A stretch of DNA of 64,000 nucleotides from CBDBGD01 sp965205235 (GCA_965205235.1 CBDBGD010000006.1:178342-242341), one strand, 5' to 3'; shown: positions 39,183 to 49,050, numbered from the stretch's first letter. Made by a program: numbers and translations. The notes: generated by a model not told the origin, from the letters alone.

Positions 39183-40557
39183 TCAGGAAGCGTCGGCGGC
39201 AGCTTGGGCCGCCTGCACGCCGCTCCGCACCGCCGACTCCATGGTGGACGGCCAGCCGGTCTGCACCCAGTCGCCGGCCAGGAAGAGGTTGGGTATGGGA
39301 GTCAGCGTCGATGGGCGCAGGCTATCGGCGCCGGGCGTGGGCCGGAAGGTGGCGGCGAGCTGCTTGACCACGATGAAACGCTCAATGCGGGCGCCCTTCG
39401 CACGGGGGAACACCCGCTCCAGCTCCGCAGTGAAGAGCTCCCGGAGCGCCTCTTTCGACATGGGAGCGTAGTCCCAGGCGCCGCTGAGGGAAACGCAGAC
39501 GTACTGCCCAGGCCCTTCGACGCCCTGGATGCGGCTCTTGTTGAAGACCCACTGCAGCGGGCTGTCGACCACGGCCACGAACTCCTCGTCCATGATCTGC
39601 CGGTCGTACCAGACGTGAATGCCGACGATGGGTGAGGCCTCGATAGAGGCTGCATTCGCCAGCGCGGGCGCTTTCGCCCAGGGCGACGGCAGAAGCCTGT
39701 GCAGCCCATCCCAGGCGAGCGCGCTGACGAAGCAGTCCGCCTCGATCGTCTGCCCGCCGGACAGCCGCGCCGCCGTGACCGCGCCGTCCTGCACCTCGAG
39801 GGAGAGGACGGCCCGGTCCATGATGACGTCGCCGCCCCGGCTGCGGATGAAGGACTGTGCCGCGTCGCTGATGAGGGCGGTGAGACCCACCCGCGAATAG
39901 CCGATGTCGGCGCTGTGGCGCCCGCCCAGCAGGCCTTCCTGGAAGACCATGAAGGCGGAGGCGGCGCTGACCGCGCTGGACGCATCGTTGAGGGCGGGCA
40001 GGACGAACAGGTCCCAGAGCCGCTCCACGGAGCGGGAGGATTGGCCTCTTGCCTCCAGCCACTGGAGGAAGGTCTGGCCCTCCAATCGATCGCGGGCCTT
40101 GGTGCGGTCCGTCCTCCAGATGTGCAAGATTGCAGACATGACGCGGAGCTTCTCCCTCCATCCCAGGTGGGGATACGAGAGGAAGGAGGGAAGCAGGTGC
40201 AGGGGGGCGGGGAGCCAGGTACACGCGCCGAGGATGCCCATACGCCCGTCGGGGTGCAGGACCGGCACACGGAGGCGGCCCTGGCGCGCCGGTGCGGTCC
40301 AGCACACCGAGGCGCTCCAAGAAGCCGATGTACGCGCTGCAGCAGCCCAGGAAGACGTGCTGACCGTTGTCGACCTCCTGGCCGGTCTCCGGGTCGCGGA
40401 AGGAGAAGGCCCTGCCGCCGAGAAACGGGCGCTTCTCGACCAGCGTCACGCGGTAGCCGTGGTCGAGGAGGGCGCAGGCGGAGGCGAGGCCGGCAAGGCC
40501 GCCTCCGATCACCACGCAGTGGCGAGTCGTCGGATGGGAAGAAGACTCTGCAGCCAC
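39183..40557 (-). pseudogene. hpnE: Hydroxysqualene dehydroxylase, frameshifted
   Basis: HpnE is an FAD enzyme that reduces hydroxysqualene to squalene. The N-terminal FAD loop (CVVIGGGLAGLASACALLD) and VEKRPFLGGRAFSF lie in one frame, ending near LGVLDRTGA; the rest (RLRVPVLHPDGR, through SADIGYSRVGL to FLAGDWVQTGWPSTMESAVRSG) lies in another. Removing one base in the GCGCC run near 40293-40300 joins them into about 457 residues of normal composition. The start at 40557 overlaps hpnD by 49 bases; a later start is possible. The enzyme is either broken or read through a sequencing error. Confidence 0.85.
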
Positions 40558-41391
40558 AATCGTACCATCAGGAAAAGCTTTTCCCTGCTCGATAGGGACA
40601 CCCGCTTAGCGTAAACGTCGTAGCCCTGGGCTTCAATGCGGTCGAGGAGGCGGCTGTAAATGCCGCCCAGGACCGCCGGACAGGCCCTGGAGCGGAGAGG
40701 CAGGAGGGGGAAGGAGGGCCTTGCCATGCTGGAACTGCTCTCGGGCCCGCTGCACCTGGAATCGCATCATGGTGATGAATCGATCGTTGAAGACGCGCTC
40801 GAGGAGCTCGTCGTTGCTGTAGCCGAAGCGTTGGAGGTCCTCCTGCGGGAGGTAGACCCGCCCGTTCGCACCGTCCTCTGCGATGTCCCGCAGGATGTTG
40901 GTGAGCTGCATGGCCACGCCCAGGGCGATCGCGGGCTCCCGCGCCTCCGGGCTGCTGCATCCGAAGATCCGGACGCAGATCAGGCCGACGACCGAGGCGA
41001 CGCGGTAACAGTAGGTCTGCAGCTCCTCGAAGGTGGAGTAGCGATGCACTGTGATGTCCATCTCCACGCCGCGGACCACCTCGTGGAAATACTCCCACGG
41101 CACATCGTAGGTCGCGGCCACGTGGGCGACGGCCTGGAACACGGGACCCTCGGGGCGACCGGCCTCGGCCTGCTCGAGGGCCCTGGTGACCGCCCCAAGG
41201 CCCGCCACCTTCTCCTCCGCTTCCAAGGACGAGTCCGCGACATCGTCGCAGAGGCGGCAGAAGGCGTAGGTGGCGTAGATGGCCTGCCGGCGGGCGCGGG
41301 GCAGCGTGAGGAAGGCGTAGTAGAAGTTCTTCGCCTGGTCGCGAGTCACCCGCTGGCAGTGCTCGTAGGCGTCTCGAAGAGAGCCTTCCAT
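40509..41391 (-). pseudogene. hpnD: Presqualene diphosphate synthase, frameshifted
   Basis: HpnD condenses two farnesyl diphosphates to presqualene diphosphate. The main frame has NFYYAFLTLP, AFCRLCDDVAD (first Asp-rich motif) and QLTNILRDIAEDGANGRVYLP (second). The frame is lost after HGKALLP; the expected tail (LLPLRSRACPAVLGGIYSRL to LATAW) is found in another frame. One extra base in the five-G run at 40716-40720 explains it, and removing it gives 293 residues. The catalytic core is intact, so the truncated product would lose only the last helices. Confidence 0.87.
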
Positions 41392-41410
41392 TCGCCTCCC
41401 TCGCTCCCGG

Positions 41411-42296
41411 TCAGAGCCGCCTCGACAGCTTCATGCCCAGCAGGGTCTTTGCCAGCAGCCAGGCCTTTCGGCGCTTCGTCACCACCGGGCGGCGGCCCAG
41501 GACATCGTAGCCCTGCCGCTCGATGGCGTCCAGAACGCTCAGGCCGCCCAGGGTGAAGAGCCGGATGTCCAGCCGGGCGACGCCTTCCACCTGCTCCGTC
41601 AGGGGCGCTCCCAGCGCGAAGAGCTCCCTGGCCCTCTCGACCTCGAAGGCCATGAGGCGACGGAACGCGTCGGTGCAGACCCCCTTCGCGATGTCCTCCT
41701 CCGTGACGCCGAAGCGCTCCAGGTCCTCGACGGGGATGTAGATGCGGCCCATCTTGTAGTCCCGGGTGACGTCCTGCCAGAAGTTGGCAAGCTGGAGGGC
41801 CGTGCACGTGAAATCGGAGAGACGCTGCCGCTCCGGGTCGCGGTAGCCGAAGAGGTGGAGGAAGAGATGCCCCACCGGGTTGGCCGAGTGCTCGCAGTAG
41901 TAGAGGATGTCCTGGTAGGTGGCGTGCCGTTGCTTCCGCTGGTCGATGCGGTTGGCCTCGATGAGCTTGAGGAAAGGCTCACGGGGGATGTCGTAGGCCG
42001 CGATGGTGTGCTGGAGCGCCACGAGGTACGTGTTGCGGGGCGTACCGGAGTAGCAGCGCTCCAGGTCTTCCTCCCACAGGTCCAGCAGGTGAAGGCGGTC
42101 TCCCTCGGCCTCGTCCCCCAGGTCGTCCACGGTGCGGCAGAAGGCGTAGACGGCGCAGACGTGGGGGAGGATGGTCTTGGGGAGGGAGCCACGTGCCGAC
42201 GGTGAAGTTCTCGTAGTGGTCTCGGGCCAGCCGGACGCAGCGCTGGTAGGCCTCCTCCAGGGATGGGGTCTCCCGCGGCCCCGTCAAGAGCTCCAC
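41411..42296 (-). pseudogene. hpnC: Squalene synthase HpnC, frameshifted
   Basis: HpnC converts presqualene diphosphate to hydroxysqualene. The N-terminus (ARDHYENFTVGTWLPP) and the remainder (KTILPHVCAVYAFCRTVDDL, then QLANFWQDVTRDYKMGRIYIP) are in different frames. Removing one base from the four-G run at 42179-42182 restores 294 residues with both Asp-rich motifs. The start is GTG at 42296 with GGAG 7 bases upstream, 10 bases after the YjbQ-family gene. Unlike hpnD, this break comes before the catalytic core and would abolish function if real. Confidence 0.87.
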
Positions 42297-42306
42297 ACGC
42301 CCGCTC

Positions 42307-42825
42307 CTACACCCCGAGGACTTGCACCAGGACGTCTCGCGTCCGGGGCTGGTCGAGCTCGACCAGGAAGACCCGCTGCCACTGCCCAAGGGCGATCCGG
42401 CCGTCGACGATGGGGATGGTCTCGCTGGCGCCGAGGAGCAGGTGCCGGCAGTGGGCGTGGCCGTTGGGGGATTCGTCCTCGATTATGTTCACCGTGCGAA
42501 CCGAGAAGTCGTTGTGCCGGTATGCGCCGTGCCTGGGTGCGACGCGCTCCAGGAGCAGGGCCATGTCCTCCAGGAGAAGCGGCTCCCACTCGTTGATCGT
42601 GACGGCAGCCGTGGTGTGACGGGAGTATACCACGACGAGCCCGGCGAGAATCCCAGCCTCCCGCACCACCGCAGCCACGCGGTCGGTGATGTCCACGAAC
42701 TCAGGGGCAGAGGAGGTCACGACCTGGAGCGGCTGCACCAGCGACTTCATGGGGCCGGAGTGGGTCTGCGCCGACTGGGTCTGCTCCTCTACCATGACGT
42801 CCTTCATCGTGCGGCCTTCCTCCAT
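42307..42825 (-). CDS. YjbQ-family protein (UPF0047)
   Basis: A 172-residue protein. VVYSRHTTAAVTINE and the long C-terminal block NGHAHCRHLLLGASETIPIV followed by GQWQRVFLVELDQPR are characteristic of the YjbQ fold, with conserved His residues likely binding a metal. Relatives show weak thiamine-phosphate synthase activity; the physiological role is unclear. About 26 extra residues precede the usual domain, so the start could be the ATG of MKSLVQPL. It lies between shc and hpnC in the hopanoid run, an unusual position. Confidence 0.85.
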   Translation of the reverse strand: MEEGRTMKDVMVEEQTQSAQTHSGPMKSLVQPLQVVTSSAPEFVDITDRVAAVVREAGILAGLVVVYSRHTTAAVTINEWEPLLLEDMALLLERVAPRHGAYRHNDFSVRTVNIIEDESPNGHAHCRHLLLGASETIPIVDGRIALGQWQRVFLVELDQPRTRDVLVQVLGV

Positions 42826-42848
42826 TCTACCGCACTGCGACCGGACGT

Positions 42849-44873
42849 CTAGTTGGCGGTACTTCGCTCCACGCCCCGGGTGACGTAGCGCTGGTAGCGT
42901 CCCAGGGCCATGAGGGGCCAGTAGTTCCGGTAGAGGTGGTAGTTGATCATAAAGCCGGCGGGGAGCTCCGCCCCCTGGTGTCCTCGCTCGCCGGGGGCGG
43001 GGGTGTCGGTGAGGCGCTCGCCGATGCCGTAGCCGGGGAAGCCGGTGCCCGTGAACCAGGGCTCATCCCACGCGCCGTCTTCCTGCTGGGTCCTGGCCAG
43101 GTAGCCCAGACCTCGCACCAGGGCCGGGTGCCGCCAGTGGCCCGCGGCCATGAGGGCCATCAAGGCCCACGCGGTCTGGGACGCGGTGCTGGGCCCCTTC
43201 CCCCGCAGCAACGGGTCCGAGTAGCTGGCGCACGACTCGCCCCAGCCGCCGTCGGGGTTCTGGTGGACCACCAGCCATTGGACGGCCTGCTGGACCTCCG
43301 GCGCGCTCATGTCGGCGCCCAGGGCTTCCAGGGCCGGGAGGACGGCGCCGGTCCCGTAGACGTAGTTGACGCCCCAGCGACCGAACCACGGGCCGTCCTC
43401 TTCCTGCTCCCTCCGCAGGTACGCCAAGCCGGCCTGCACCGCCTGCGAGCGGGCCGGGTAGTCCAGGCGCGCCAGCGCCTCCAGGACGTGGGCCGTCACG
43501 TCCGCACTGGGGGGGTCCAGGGCCTCGCCGAAATCGCAGAAGGGCAGGCGCGCGAGCTGGGAGCAGGTGTTGTCCTTGTCGAACGCGGCCCAGCCGCCGT
43601 TGCGGCTTTGCATGCCCAGCATCCAGTCCATGCCCCGATCGATGGCCTCCTGGAGCCGGTCCTGCTCGGGGAGGACGACGCGCCGGAGGGCGATGAGGAC
43701 TTCTGCCACATCGTCGATGTCGGGGTAGGTGTCGTTGTGGAACTCGAAGGCCCAGCCTCCGGGAGGCGTATCGGGGTTCTTCACCTGCCAGTCGCCGCCG
43801 GTGCGGATCTGCTGTTTCAGCAGCCAGCGGGCAGCCTGCTGCAGAGCGGGATGGTCTGCGGGAAGGCCGGAGTCCTCCATCGCAATCATGGCGAGGCAGG
43901 TGTCCCATCCGGGCGAGACGCAAGCCTGCACCCGCAGCGTGTCACCGTCCTCGATCATGAACTCGTCGAAGCCCCGAAGGCCCTTGGCGATGGCGCCGGA
44001 GCGGGGGTCATGGCCCAGCAGCTTGAGTGCGATGAGGGAGTAGACCCACGGAGGTTGGATGCCGCCCCACGAGCCGTCCGCCTCCTGGTGCGACAGAATC
44101 CACGCCTCAGCGCGGCGGATGGCGAGGCTGCGGCGAGGCTTCCAGCGCAGGCGTTCGTAGGGGCGCAGGATCTGGTCGGCGACCCAGAAGAGGCCCTGCC
44201 AGCTGACGACGCGGGGGGGACGCGGCGGGCGGTAGTCCACCTCGTCCCGCGCGACGGTGTACAGCTCGTCGATGTGGGCCGACTCCGGGATGGCGCACAC
44301 GGGCCTGTGGGCGGTGATGACCAGGATCGGCACAATGGTAGCCCGGCTCCACATGGAGAACTCGTAGATGTTGATGGGCGAAGAGGCAGGCAGCAGCATC
44401 AGCTCCGGGGGCATGACGGGGATGCCATCCCAGTCCCACTGGCCGAAGAGTGCGAGCCAGATCTTGGTCAGAACCCGCGAGCCGGGCACGCCACCGCGGG
44501 AGAGGATGAACTCGCGGGCTTTCGCCATCCGGGGGTCGGCGGCGGGGACGCCCGCAAGCTTCAGCGCGAAATAGCACTCGATGGACGTGCTCAGATCGCC
44601 GGGAGCGCCGTAGTACTGGCCCCAGGAGCCATCGTCCCGCTGGACTCGCCGGATGTGGTTGGCCAGCTTGCGCTCCTGCTCCGGGTCGTCGGTGCCGAGG
44701 AAGCGATGGAGGAGAATGAACTCGGCCTCCATGGTGGGGTTGGACTCCAACTCGCCCCACCAGTAGCCTTCGGGGTGCTGGGTGCGCAGGAAGTAGTCCT
44801 GTGACCGTTGGACGGCGGTCGAGACGGCGCGCTCCAGGTCTTCAGAGACGACTCGCTGGCGGACCTGCACCAT
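42849..44873 (-). CDS. shc: Squalene-hopene cyclase
   Basis: A 674-residue membrane-associated cyclase turning squalene into hopene or hopanol. Many QW repeats are visible (QRDDGSWGQYYGAP, QEADGSWGGIQPPWVYSLIAL, NPDGGWGES, QQEDGAWDEPWFTGTG), and the catalytic acidic motif is DIDD near residues 384-387, in place of the usual DVDD. I chose the ATG at 44873 since AAGGGAG lies upstream and the QDYFLRTQHPEGYWWGELE segment then falls at the normal distance. It starts 16 bases after hpnA. Confidence 0.95.
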   Translation of the reverse strand: MVQVRQRVVSEDLERAVSTAVQRSQDYFLRTQHPEGYWWGELESNPTMEAEFILLHRFLGTDDPEQERKLANHIRRVQRDDGSWGQYYGAPGDLSTSIECYFALKLAGVPAADPRMAKAREFILSRGGVPGSRVLTKIWLALFGQWDWDGIPVMPPELMLLPASSPINIYEFSMWSRATIVPILVITAHRPVCAIPESAHIDELYTVARDEVDYRPPRPPRVVSWQGLFWVADQILRPYERLRWKPRRSLAIRRAEAWILSHQEADGSWGGIQPPWVYSLIALKLLGHDPRSGAIAKGLRGFDEFMIEDGDTLRVQACVSPGWDTCLAMIAMEDSGLPADHPALQQAARWLLKQQIRTGGDWQVKNPDTPPGGWAFEFHNDTYPDIDDVAEVLIALRRVVLPEQDRLQEAIDRGMDWMLGMQSRNGGWAAFDKDNTCSQLARLPFCDFGEALDPPSADVTAHVLEALARLDYPARSQAVQAGLAYLRREQEEDGPWFGRWGVNYVYGTGAVLPALEALGADMSAPEVQQAVQWLVVHQNPDGGWGESCASYSDPLLRGKGPSTASQTAWALMALMAAGHWRHPALVRGLGYLARTQQEDGAWDEPWFTGTGFPGYGIGERLTDTPAPGERGHQGAELPAGFMINYHLYRNYWPLMALGRYQRYVTRGVERSTAN

Positions 44874-44889
44874 CGTGCCTACACTCCCT

Positions 44890-45888
44890 TCACGCGCGTT
44901 GTGCCGCGGTGGCCCGGCTGTCCTGGAACCAGCGCACCGCACGCTCCAGAGCGTCCTCCACCGAGCTCTGGGGGAAGCCCAGCTCCCGTACGGCCTTCGA
45001 GCAGTCGACCGCCCGGTGGCCCTGGGCGTGCAGAAGTCCCTCCAGGGGAATCCGGGGCTCTCGCCCCAACAGCCGTCCCTCGACGAACTCGTCGGCATAG
45101 GCCGCGGCCTGCATCAGCCACCGAGGGAGCTTCCAGCGGGGCGGCCGGCGGCCCAGGACTCTTGCCAGGACCTCCAGCATCTGCTGCAGGGTCATGTTCC
45201 GGTTGCCCAGAATGTACCGCTCTCCCGATCTCCCCTTTTCCCAGGCCAGCAGGTGGCCCCGAGCCACGTCCTCCACGTCCACAAAGTTGAGATGCGCCTC
45301 CACAAAGGCAGGCATGCGGCCGACGAGGTAGTCCCGGACCATGCGCCCGGTCGGCGTGGGCTTGGCATCACCCGGGCCGACGACCACCGTGGGGTTCACC
45401 ACCACCACGTCCAGCCCGCGGCCCAGAAACGTGTGGACCTCCAGCTCCGCCAGGTGCTTCGTGTGCCGGTAGGGGCCCCGTAGGTCCCTGGGGGCCGCTA
45501 CGGTGGTCTCGTCGGCAAGGCCGCCCGCCGCAGGTCTGCCGATGACGGCCCAGGTGCTGGTGTGCACCACCCGGTCGACGCCGGCGTCGAGGGCCGCGGC
45601 GAGGACGTTGCGTGTGCCCTCCACGTTCGTGCGGTGGAAGGCTCTCCGGTCGCGATGCCAGAAGGCGTTGAGGGCTGCGGCGTGGAAGACCGCCTGGCAT
45701 CCCTCCACCGCCCTGGCGACGGAGGAGGGGTCCGTGACGTCTCCGTGGACCACCTCAACGCTCAGACCCTCCAGCGCCGTCGTATCGCTGGCGCTGCGGG
45801 CCAGAGCGCGCACATCGTGGCCTGCGTCGACCAGCACGCGCGACACGTGGCCGCCGACAAAGCCCGTCGCGCCGGTCACCAGGGTCAT
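44890..45888 (-). CDS. hpnA: Hopanoid-associated NAD-dependent epimerase
   Basis: A 332-residue extended short-chain dehydrogenase. The cofactor loop is VTGATGFVGGHVSR, the catalytic Tyr-Lys pair is in GPYRHTKHLAE, and LNFVDVEDVARGHLLAWEKG closes the fold. The sequence and its place between hpnG and shc identify HpnA, thought to act on sugar head groups of hopanoids. Its start overlaps the hpnG stop by one base (TGATG). Confidence 0.92.
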   Translation of the reverse strand: MTLVTGATGFVGGHVSRVLVDAGHDVRALARSASDTTALEGLSVEVVHGDVTDPSSVARAVEGCQAVFHAAALNAFWHRDRRAFHRTNVEGTRNVLAAALDAGVDRVVHTSTWAVIGRPAAGGLADETTVAAPRDLRGPYRHTKHLAELEVHTFLGRGLDVVVVNPTVVVGPGDAKPTPTGRMVRDYLVGRMPAFVEAHLNFVDVEDVARGHLLAWEKGRSGERYILGNRNMTLQQMLEVLARVLGRRPPRWKLPRWLMQAAAYADEFVEGRLLGREPRIPLEGLLHAQGHRAVDCSKAVRELGFPQSSVEDALERAVRWFQDSRATAAQRA

Positions 45889-46712
45889 CACGTCTGCCGC
45901 CCTACGGGGAGCGCGCCCTCCGGCTCTCGTGCAGAGGTCGCCCAAACCGCCGCGAAGGCCTCGACGAAGGCCGTCAGACTCGCTCGGGCAAGAGCGGCCG
46001 CGCGGCCCAGGCGCAGCAGCCGGGGGTAGTGCCACGGCTGGGCCAGCAGGCGCGCCATTCGCCACGGTCCGAAGCTCCCAGAGGTTATGTCGACAAAGAA
46101 GTGTGGCAACTCATCTCCGACGGCGTCCACGACGGCGCGCGCGGCGAGGAAGGGCGTCCCGTACCGACGGCATACGTCGCCGACCCCCCCGCTCTCCATG
46201 TCCACCGCCAGGGCGCCCGTCGCAGCGCCCAGCCGGGCCTTGTCGGCGGGCGAGGCGACGACCTCCGACTCCGTCATCAGGAGGCCCCAGGAGTGGGATA
46301 GGTGTGTGGTCGCCAGGGCGTTCCGGGCACAACGCTGGAGGGCGTAGTCGGGCCGGAGGGTGTCGCCTTCCGGTGAGTCCGCTCGGACGATCTCCCCGGC
46401 CGCGATGAGGGCGCCCGGCCCCACGCGAGGTGCGAGCCCGCCGGCGAACCCGATCGACAGTACGGCCCCGGGGCGGAAGCGCTGCAGGAGCTCTTCGGTG
46501 GCGGACTCCGCCGCCGCCCGGCCCATGCCGCTCACGGAGAGGAGGACGTCCGTGCCGCCTATCGCGCCTCTGTACAGTCGAGAGGCGGCGTGGCTGGTCA
46601 GGCGCTCCCAGCGTCCCAGACGGAGCAGACCGCCGACCTCCTGAGGCAGCGCAGCGACAATCCCAAGGACTCGCTGCGTTTGGACCGGCTGCCGAACCTC
46701 CACCAACGACAC
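45888..46712 (-). CDS. hpnG: Hopanoid nucleoside phosphorylase-like protein
   Basis: A 274-residue protein of the nucleoside phosphorylase/MTAN superfamily. LGIVAALPQEV at the start, VLSIGFAGGLAP and the catalytic region AVDMESGGVGDV are diagnostic. HpnG removes adenine from adenosylhopane to give ribosylhopane. The start is GTG at 46712, directly abutting the hpnH stop. It continues the hopanoid side-chain pathway begun by HpnH. Confidence 0.92.
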   Translation of the reverse strand: MSLVEVRQPVQTQRVLGIVAALPQEVGGLLRLGRWERLTSHAASRLYRGAIGGTDVLLSVSGMGRAAAESATEELLQRFRPGAVLSIGFAGGLAPRVGPGALIAAGEIVRADSPEGDTLRPDYALQRCARNALATTHLSHSWGLLMTESEVVASPADKARLGAATGALAVDMESGGVGDVCRRYGTPFLAARAVVDAVGDELPHFFVDITSGSFGPWRMARLLAQPWHYPRLLRLGRAAALARASLTAFVEAFAAVWATSAREPEGALPVGRQT

Positions 46713-47837
46713 CTAACTCGCGCCGACGCCGCTGCGTCGAGTCGCCATGCCCTTCACCAGGGTGCCCAGGGCGCGGGGGTCCTTCATGGCCCCGAAGATG
46801 GTGGCGGACTCAAAGCCGCAGTGCATGGTGCAGTTGGTGCACTTGGGGTTGACGCCCACACCGTAGCGCTCCCAGAGCGCGTCCTCGAACAGCTTGCCGA
46901 TGTCCTGGGTGTGGCCCTCCTCGGCCAGGGGATAGCAGGGGACGCGCCAACCCATGGGCGTGTACGTGGGGTTGGACCATGCGGTGCACTGGTACCAGCG
47001 TTCGCCCCGGAGGAAGTCCAGGTACAGCGGGTTGTTGTAGAAGCGGAAGCGCTTGACCGCCTCCTTGTCCAATACCCGCCTGAAGACTTGGATGGACTCC
47101 TGGCGAGAGAGGAAGAGCTGCTGGTCGGGGACGGCCTCGTAGTCGTAGCCGCCGGAGACCATGATGCCCTCGAAGCCCATGTCCGTGACCATCTCGAAGA
47201 GCTGGTGGAGGTCATCGGCGTTGGAGCCGTGGAAGAGGGTGGTGTTGGAGCAGACCCGATAGCCGGCCTCCAGGGCCCGGCTCGCCGCCTGCATGGCCAC
47301 GCGCCAGACGCCGGGGCGGGACACGGCAATGTCGTGCTGCTCCTCCATGCCGTCCAGGTGGATGACCCAGCACAGGTACTTCGACGGGGGGATGCGCTTC
47401 ATCATGCGCTCCAGGAGAATGCCGTTGGTGCAGCAGTAGACGAATATCTTGCGCTTCACCAGCTCGGCGATCAGCTCCGGGAGCTGCGCGTACATCGTCG
47501 GCTCGCCCCCGGCGATGGAGACGATGGGCGCTCCCGACTGCTCAATGGCCCGCAGGCACTGGCTCACCGTCAGCGTGCGGTTGATCACCGGCTCATACTC
47601 GCGGATGCGGCCGCAGCCCTCGCATGTGAGGTTGCACGCCTCCAGCGGCTCCAGCATCGTCACCAGGGGGAAGCGCCGCCTCCGCATGCGTTGCCGTGCG
47701 ACGTAGGAGAAGAGGCGGAGGGCAAGCTCCACGGGGCGCTTGGAAGGCCCCTTCACCCCCTCGGGACGATAAAGCTCAAGGGCCTCGGTGGCGGTGTTGA
47801 CCTTGGGACGGGACCTGTTGATCTCGATTGTGGCCAC
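46713..47837 (-). CDS. hpnH: Adenosyl-hopene transferase, radical SAM
   Basis: A 374-residue radical SAM enzyme adding the adenosyl group to hopene. The iron-sulfur ligands are C68, C72 and C75 in EACNLTCEGCGRIREY, followed by SIAGGEPTMY and HLDGMEEQHD. A C-terminal Cys group (KCTNCTMHCGFE) fits the HpnH extension. The start is GTG with AAGGAG upstream, 25 bases after the prenyl synthase gene. Confidence 0.95.
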   Translation of the reverse strand: MATIEINRSRPKVNTATEALELYRPEGVKGPSKRPVELALRLFSYVARQRMRRRRFPLVTMLEPLEACNLTCEGCGRIREYEPVINRTLTVSQCLRAIEQSGAPIVSIAGGEPTMYAQLPELIAELVKRKIFVYCCTNGILLERMMKRIPPSKYLCWVIHLDGMEEQHDIAVSRPGVWRVAMQAASRALEAGYRVCSNTTLFHGSNADDLHQLFEMVTDMGFEGIMVSGGYDYEAVPDQQLFLSRQESIQVFRRVLDKEAVKRFRFYNNPLYLDFLRGERWYQCTAWSNPTYTPMGWRVPCYPLAEEGHTQDIGKLFEDALWERYGVGVNPKCTNCTMHCGFESATIFGAMKDPRALGTLVKGMATRRSGVGAS

Positions 47838-47862
47838 GGTCGCTCCTTCTGAGGGAACTCGA

Positions 47863-48891
47863 CTAGAACTGTCTGTGCGCGAAGAAGGTCGCCATCTCCT
47901 CCAGGTGGGTCCGGGCTGCAGTGGGGAGGCGGGCGCGGTGGACGCACTCGACGGCCTCCTGGGCCTTCTCCTCCGCCACCCGCTGTGAGAACTCCTGCGA
48001 ACCCAGCTCCTCCATCACGTCCAGGACCGCATCGACGGCGCTGTCGTCCAGGACGTCCTGCCGGTAGAGCTCGATGAGGCGGTTGCGGGCAGCGTCGCCC
48101 GCCTGGTGGAAGGCGTGCACCACGGGGAGGGACTTCTTTTTGCGTCGGATGTCGGCGCCCACGGCCTTACCCGTCAGCCCCGTCTCACCCCAGACGCCCA
48201 GCACGTCGTCCCGAGCCTGGAACGCCAGCCCCAGAAGACGGCCGCAGCGGCGCAGCGCCTCGACCTGCTCGGCGTCCTGGGTGCCCAGGAGCGCCCCCAG
48301 ATGCGTGGCCGCCTCCAGCAGGGCCCCCGTCTTCTTGGCCACCATCGTCAGGTACTCGTCGGGAGTCACGTCCGTCCGACTCTCGAAGCTGAGATCGAGA
48401 TACTGCCCTTCGATCATCTCCAGGTAGCGCTGCGTGAGGATGGACTGGGCGTGCAGAGCCGTCGACAGGCCAACGTCCCTCTCGAGGAGACCGTGCAGGG
48501 CGGAGTCGGCGAGGACCCGCATGGCGTTGCCGGCCACCAGTGCCGTGGGGACGCCCCATTGGACCCACACCGTGGGCCGATGGTGGCGCTCCCGGTCGCC
48601 GTCCTGGATGTCGTCGTGGATGAGGGAGAAGTTGTGGATGAGCTCCAGTGCCATGGCGACGGGCATGGCCTTGGCCGCTACGCCGCCAACGGCTTCGCAG
48701 GTGAACAGGCAGAGCGTGGGTCGCAAGCCTTTCCCTGTGGCGCCGGAGGACGGCGCCCCCTGGGCGTCGACCCATCCCATGTGGTAGCGGAGCAGGAGGA
48801 GCAGGCCCGGATCGCCGTGCTCAAGAGACGCTCGGAGCTCCCGGCCCAGCAGCGGGGAATAGCGCCCAAGGACTGATGGGGTCGTGGACAT
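47863..48891 (-). CDS. Polyprenyl diphosphate synthase
   Basis: A 342-residue trans-prenyl chain synthase. The first Asp-rich motif is LIHDDIQDGD (D93, D94, D97). The second is FQARDDVLGVWGE, in which the last Asp of the usual DDxxD is a Gly. KGLRPTLCLF is the substrate-binding lead. At the head of the hopanoid operon it most likely supplies farnesyl diphosphate for HpnD/HpnC. I chose the ATG at 48891, preceded by GAGGAGAGG, over a GTG 12 bases upstream. Confidence 0.9.
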   Translation of the reverse strand: MSTTPSVLGRYSPLLGRELRASLEHGDPGLLLLLRYHMGWVDAQGAPSSGATGKGLRPTLCLFTCEAVGGVAAKAMPVAMALELIHNFSLIHDDIQDGDRERHHRPTVWVQWGVPTALVAGNAMRVLADSALHGLLERDVGLSTALHAQSILTQRYLEMIEGQYLDLSFESRTDVTPDEYLTMVAKKTGALLEAATHLGALLGTQDAEQVEALRRCGRLLGLAFQARDDVLGVWGETGLTGKAVGADIRRKKKSLPVVHAFHQAGDAARNRLIELYRQDVLDDSAVDAVLDVMEELGSQEFSQRVAEEKAQEAVECVHRARLPTAARTHLEEMATFFAHRQF

Positions 48892-48950
48892 GCCTCTCCT
48901 CACCCTTACGGGCGCGTCTTTCCGGGGGATACATAGTATAACGAGGGTAG

Positions 48951-48979
48951 AGCTTAGCAGTGGCCCTACAGCGTGTCAA
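48951..48979 (-). promoter_or_regulatory. Hopanoid operon promoter
   Basis: On the minus strand TTGACA (48979 to 48974), a 17-base spacer and TAAGCT (48956 to 48951). The -35 is perfect and the -10 weak. A TATAAT overlaps the -35 (48984 to 48979) and could be an alternative -10. The 250-base gap to pckA holds this and the pckA promoter, back to back. Confidence 0.5.
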
Positions 48980-49019
48980 TTATAGCGGTTGGGCCGTCTG
49001 CGGATGTCATCGAGTACGC

Positions 49020-49050
49020 TTGACAGGATACCGTGCAGCATAGCTAAAAT
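49020..49050 (+). promoter_or_regulatory. pckA promoter
   Basis: TTGACA (49020-49025) and TAAAAT (49045-49050) with a 19-base spacer, divergent from the hopanoid promoter. The leader to the pckA ATG is about 85 bases and ends in AAAGGAGGACC. Confidence 0.55.
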
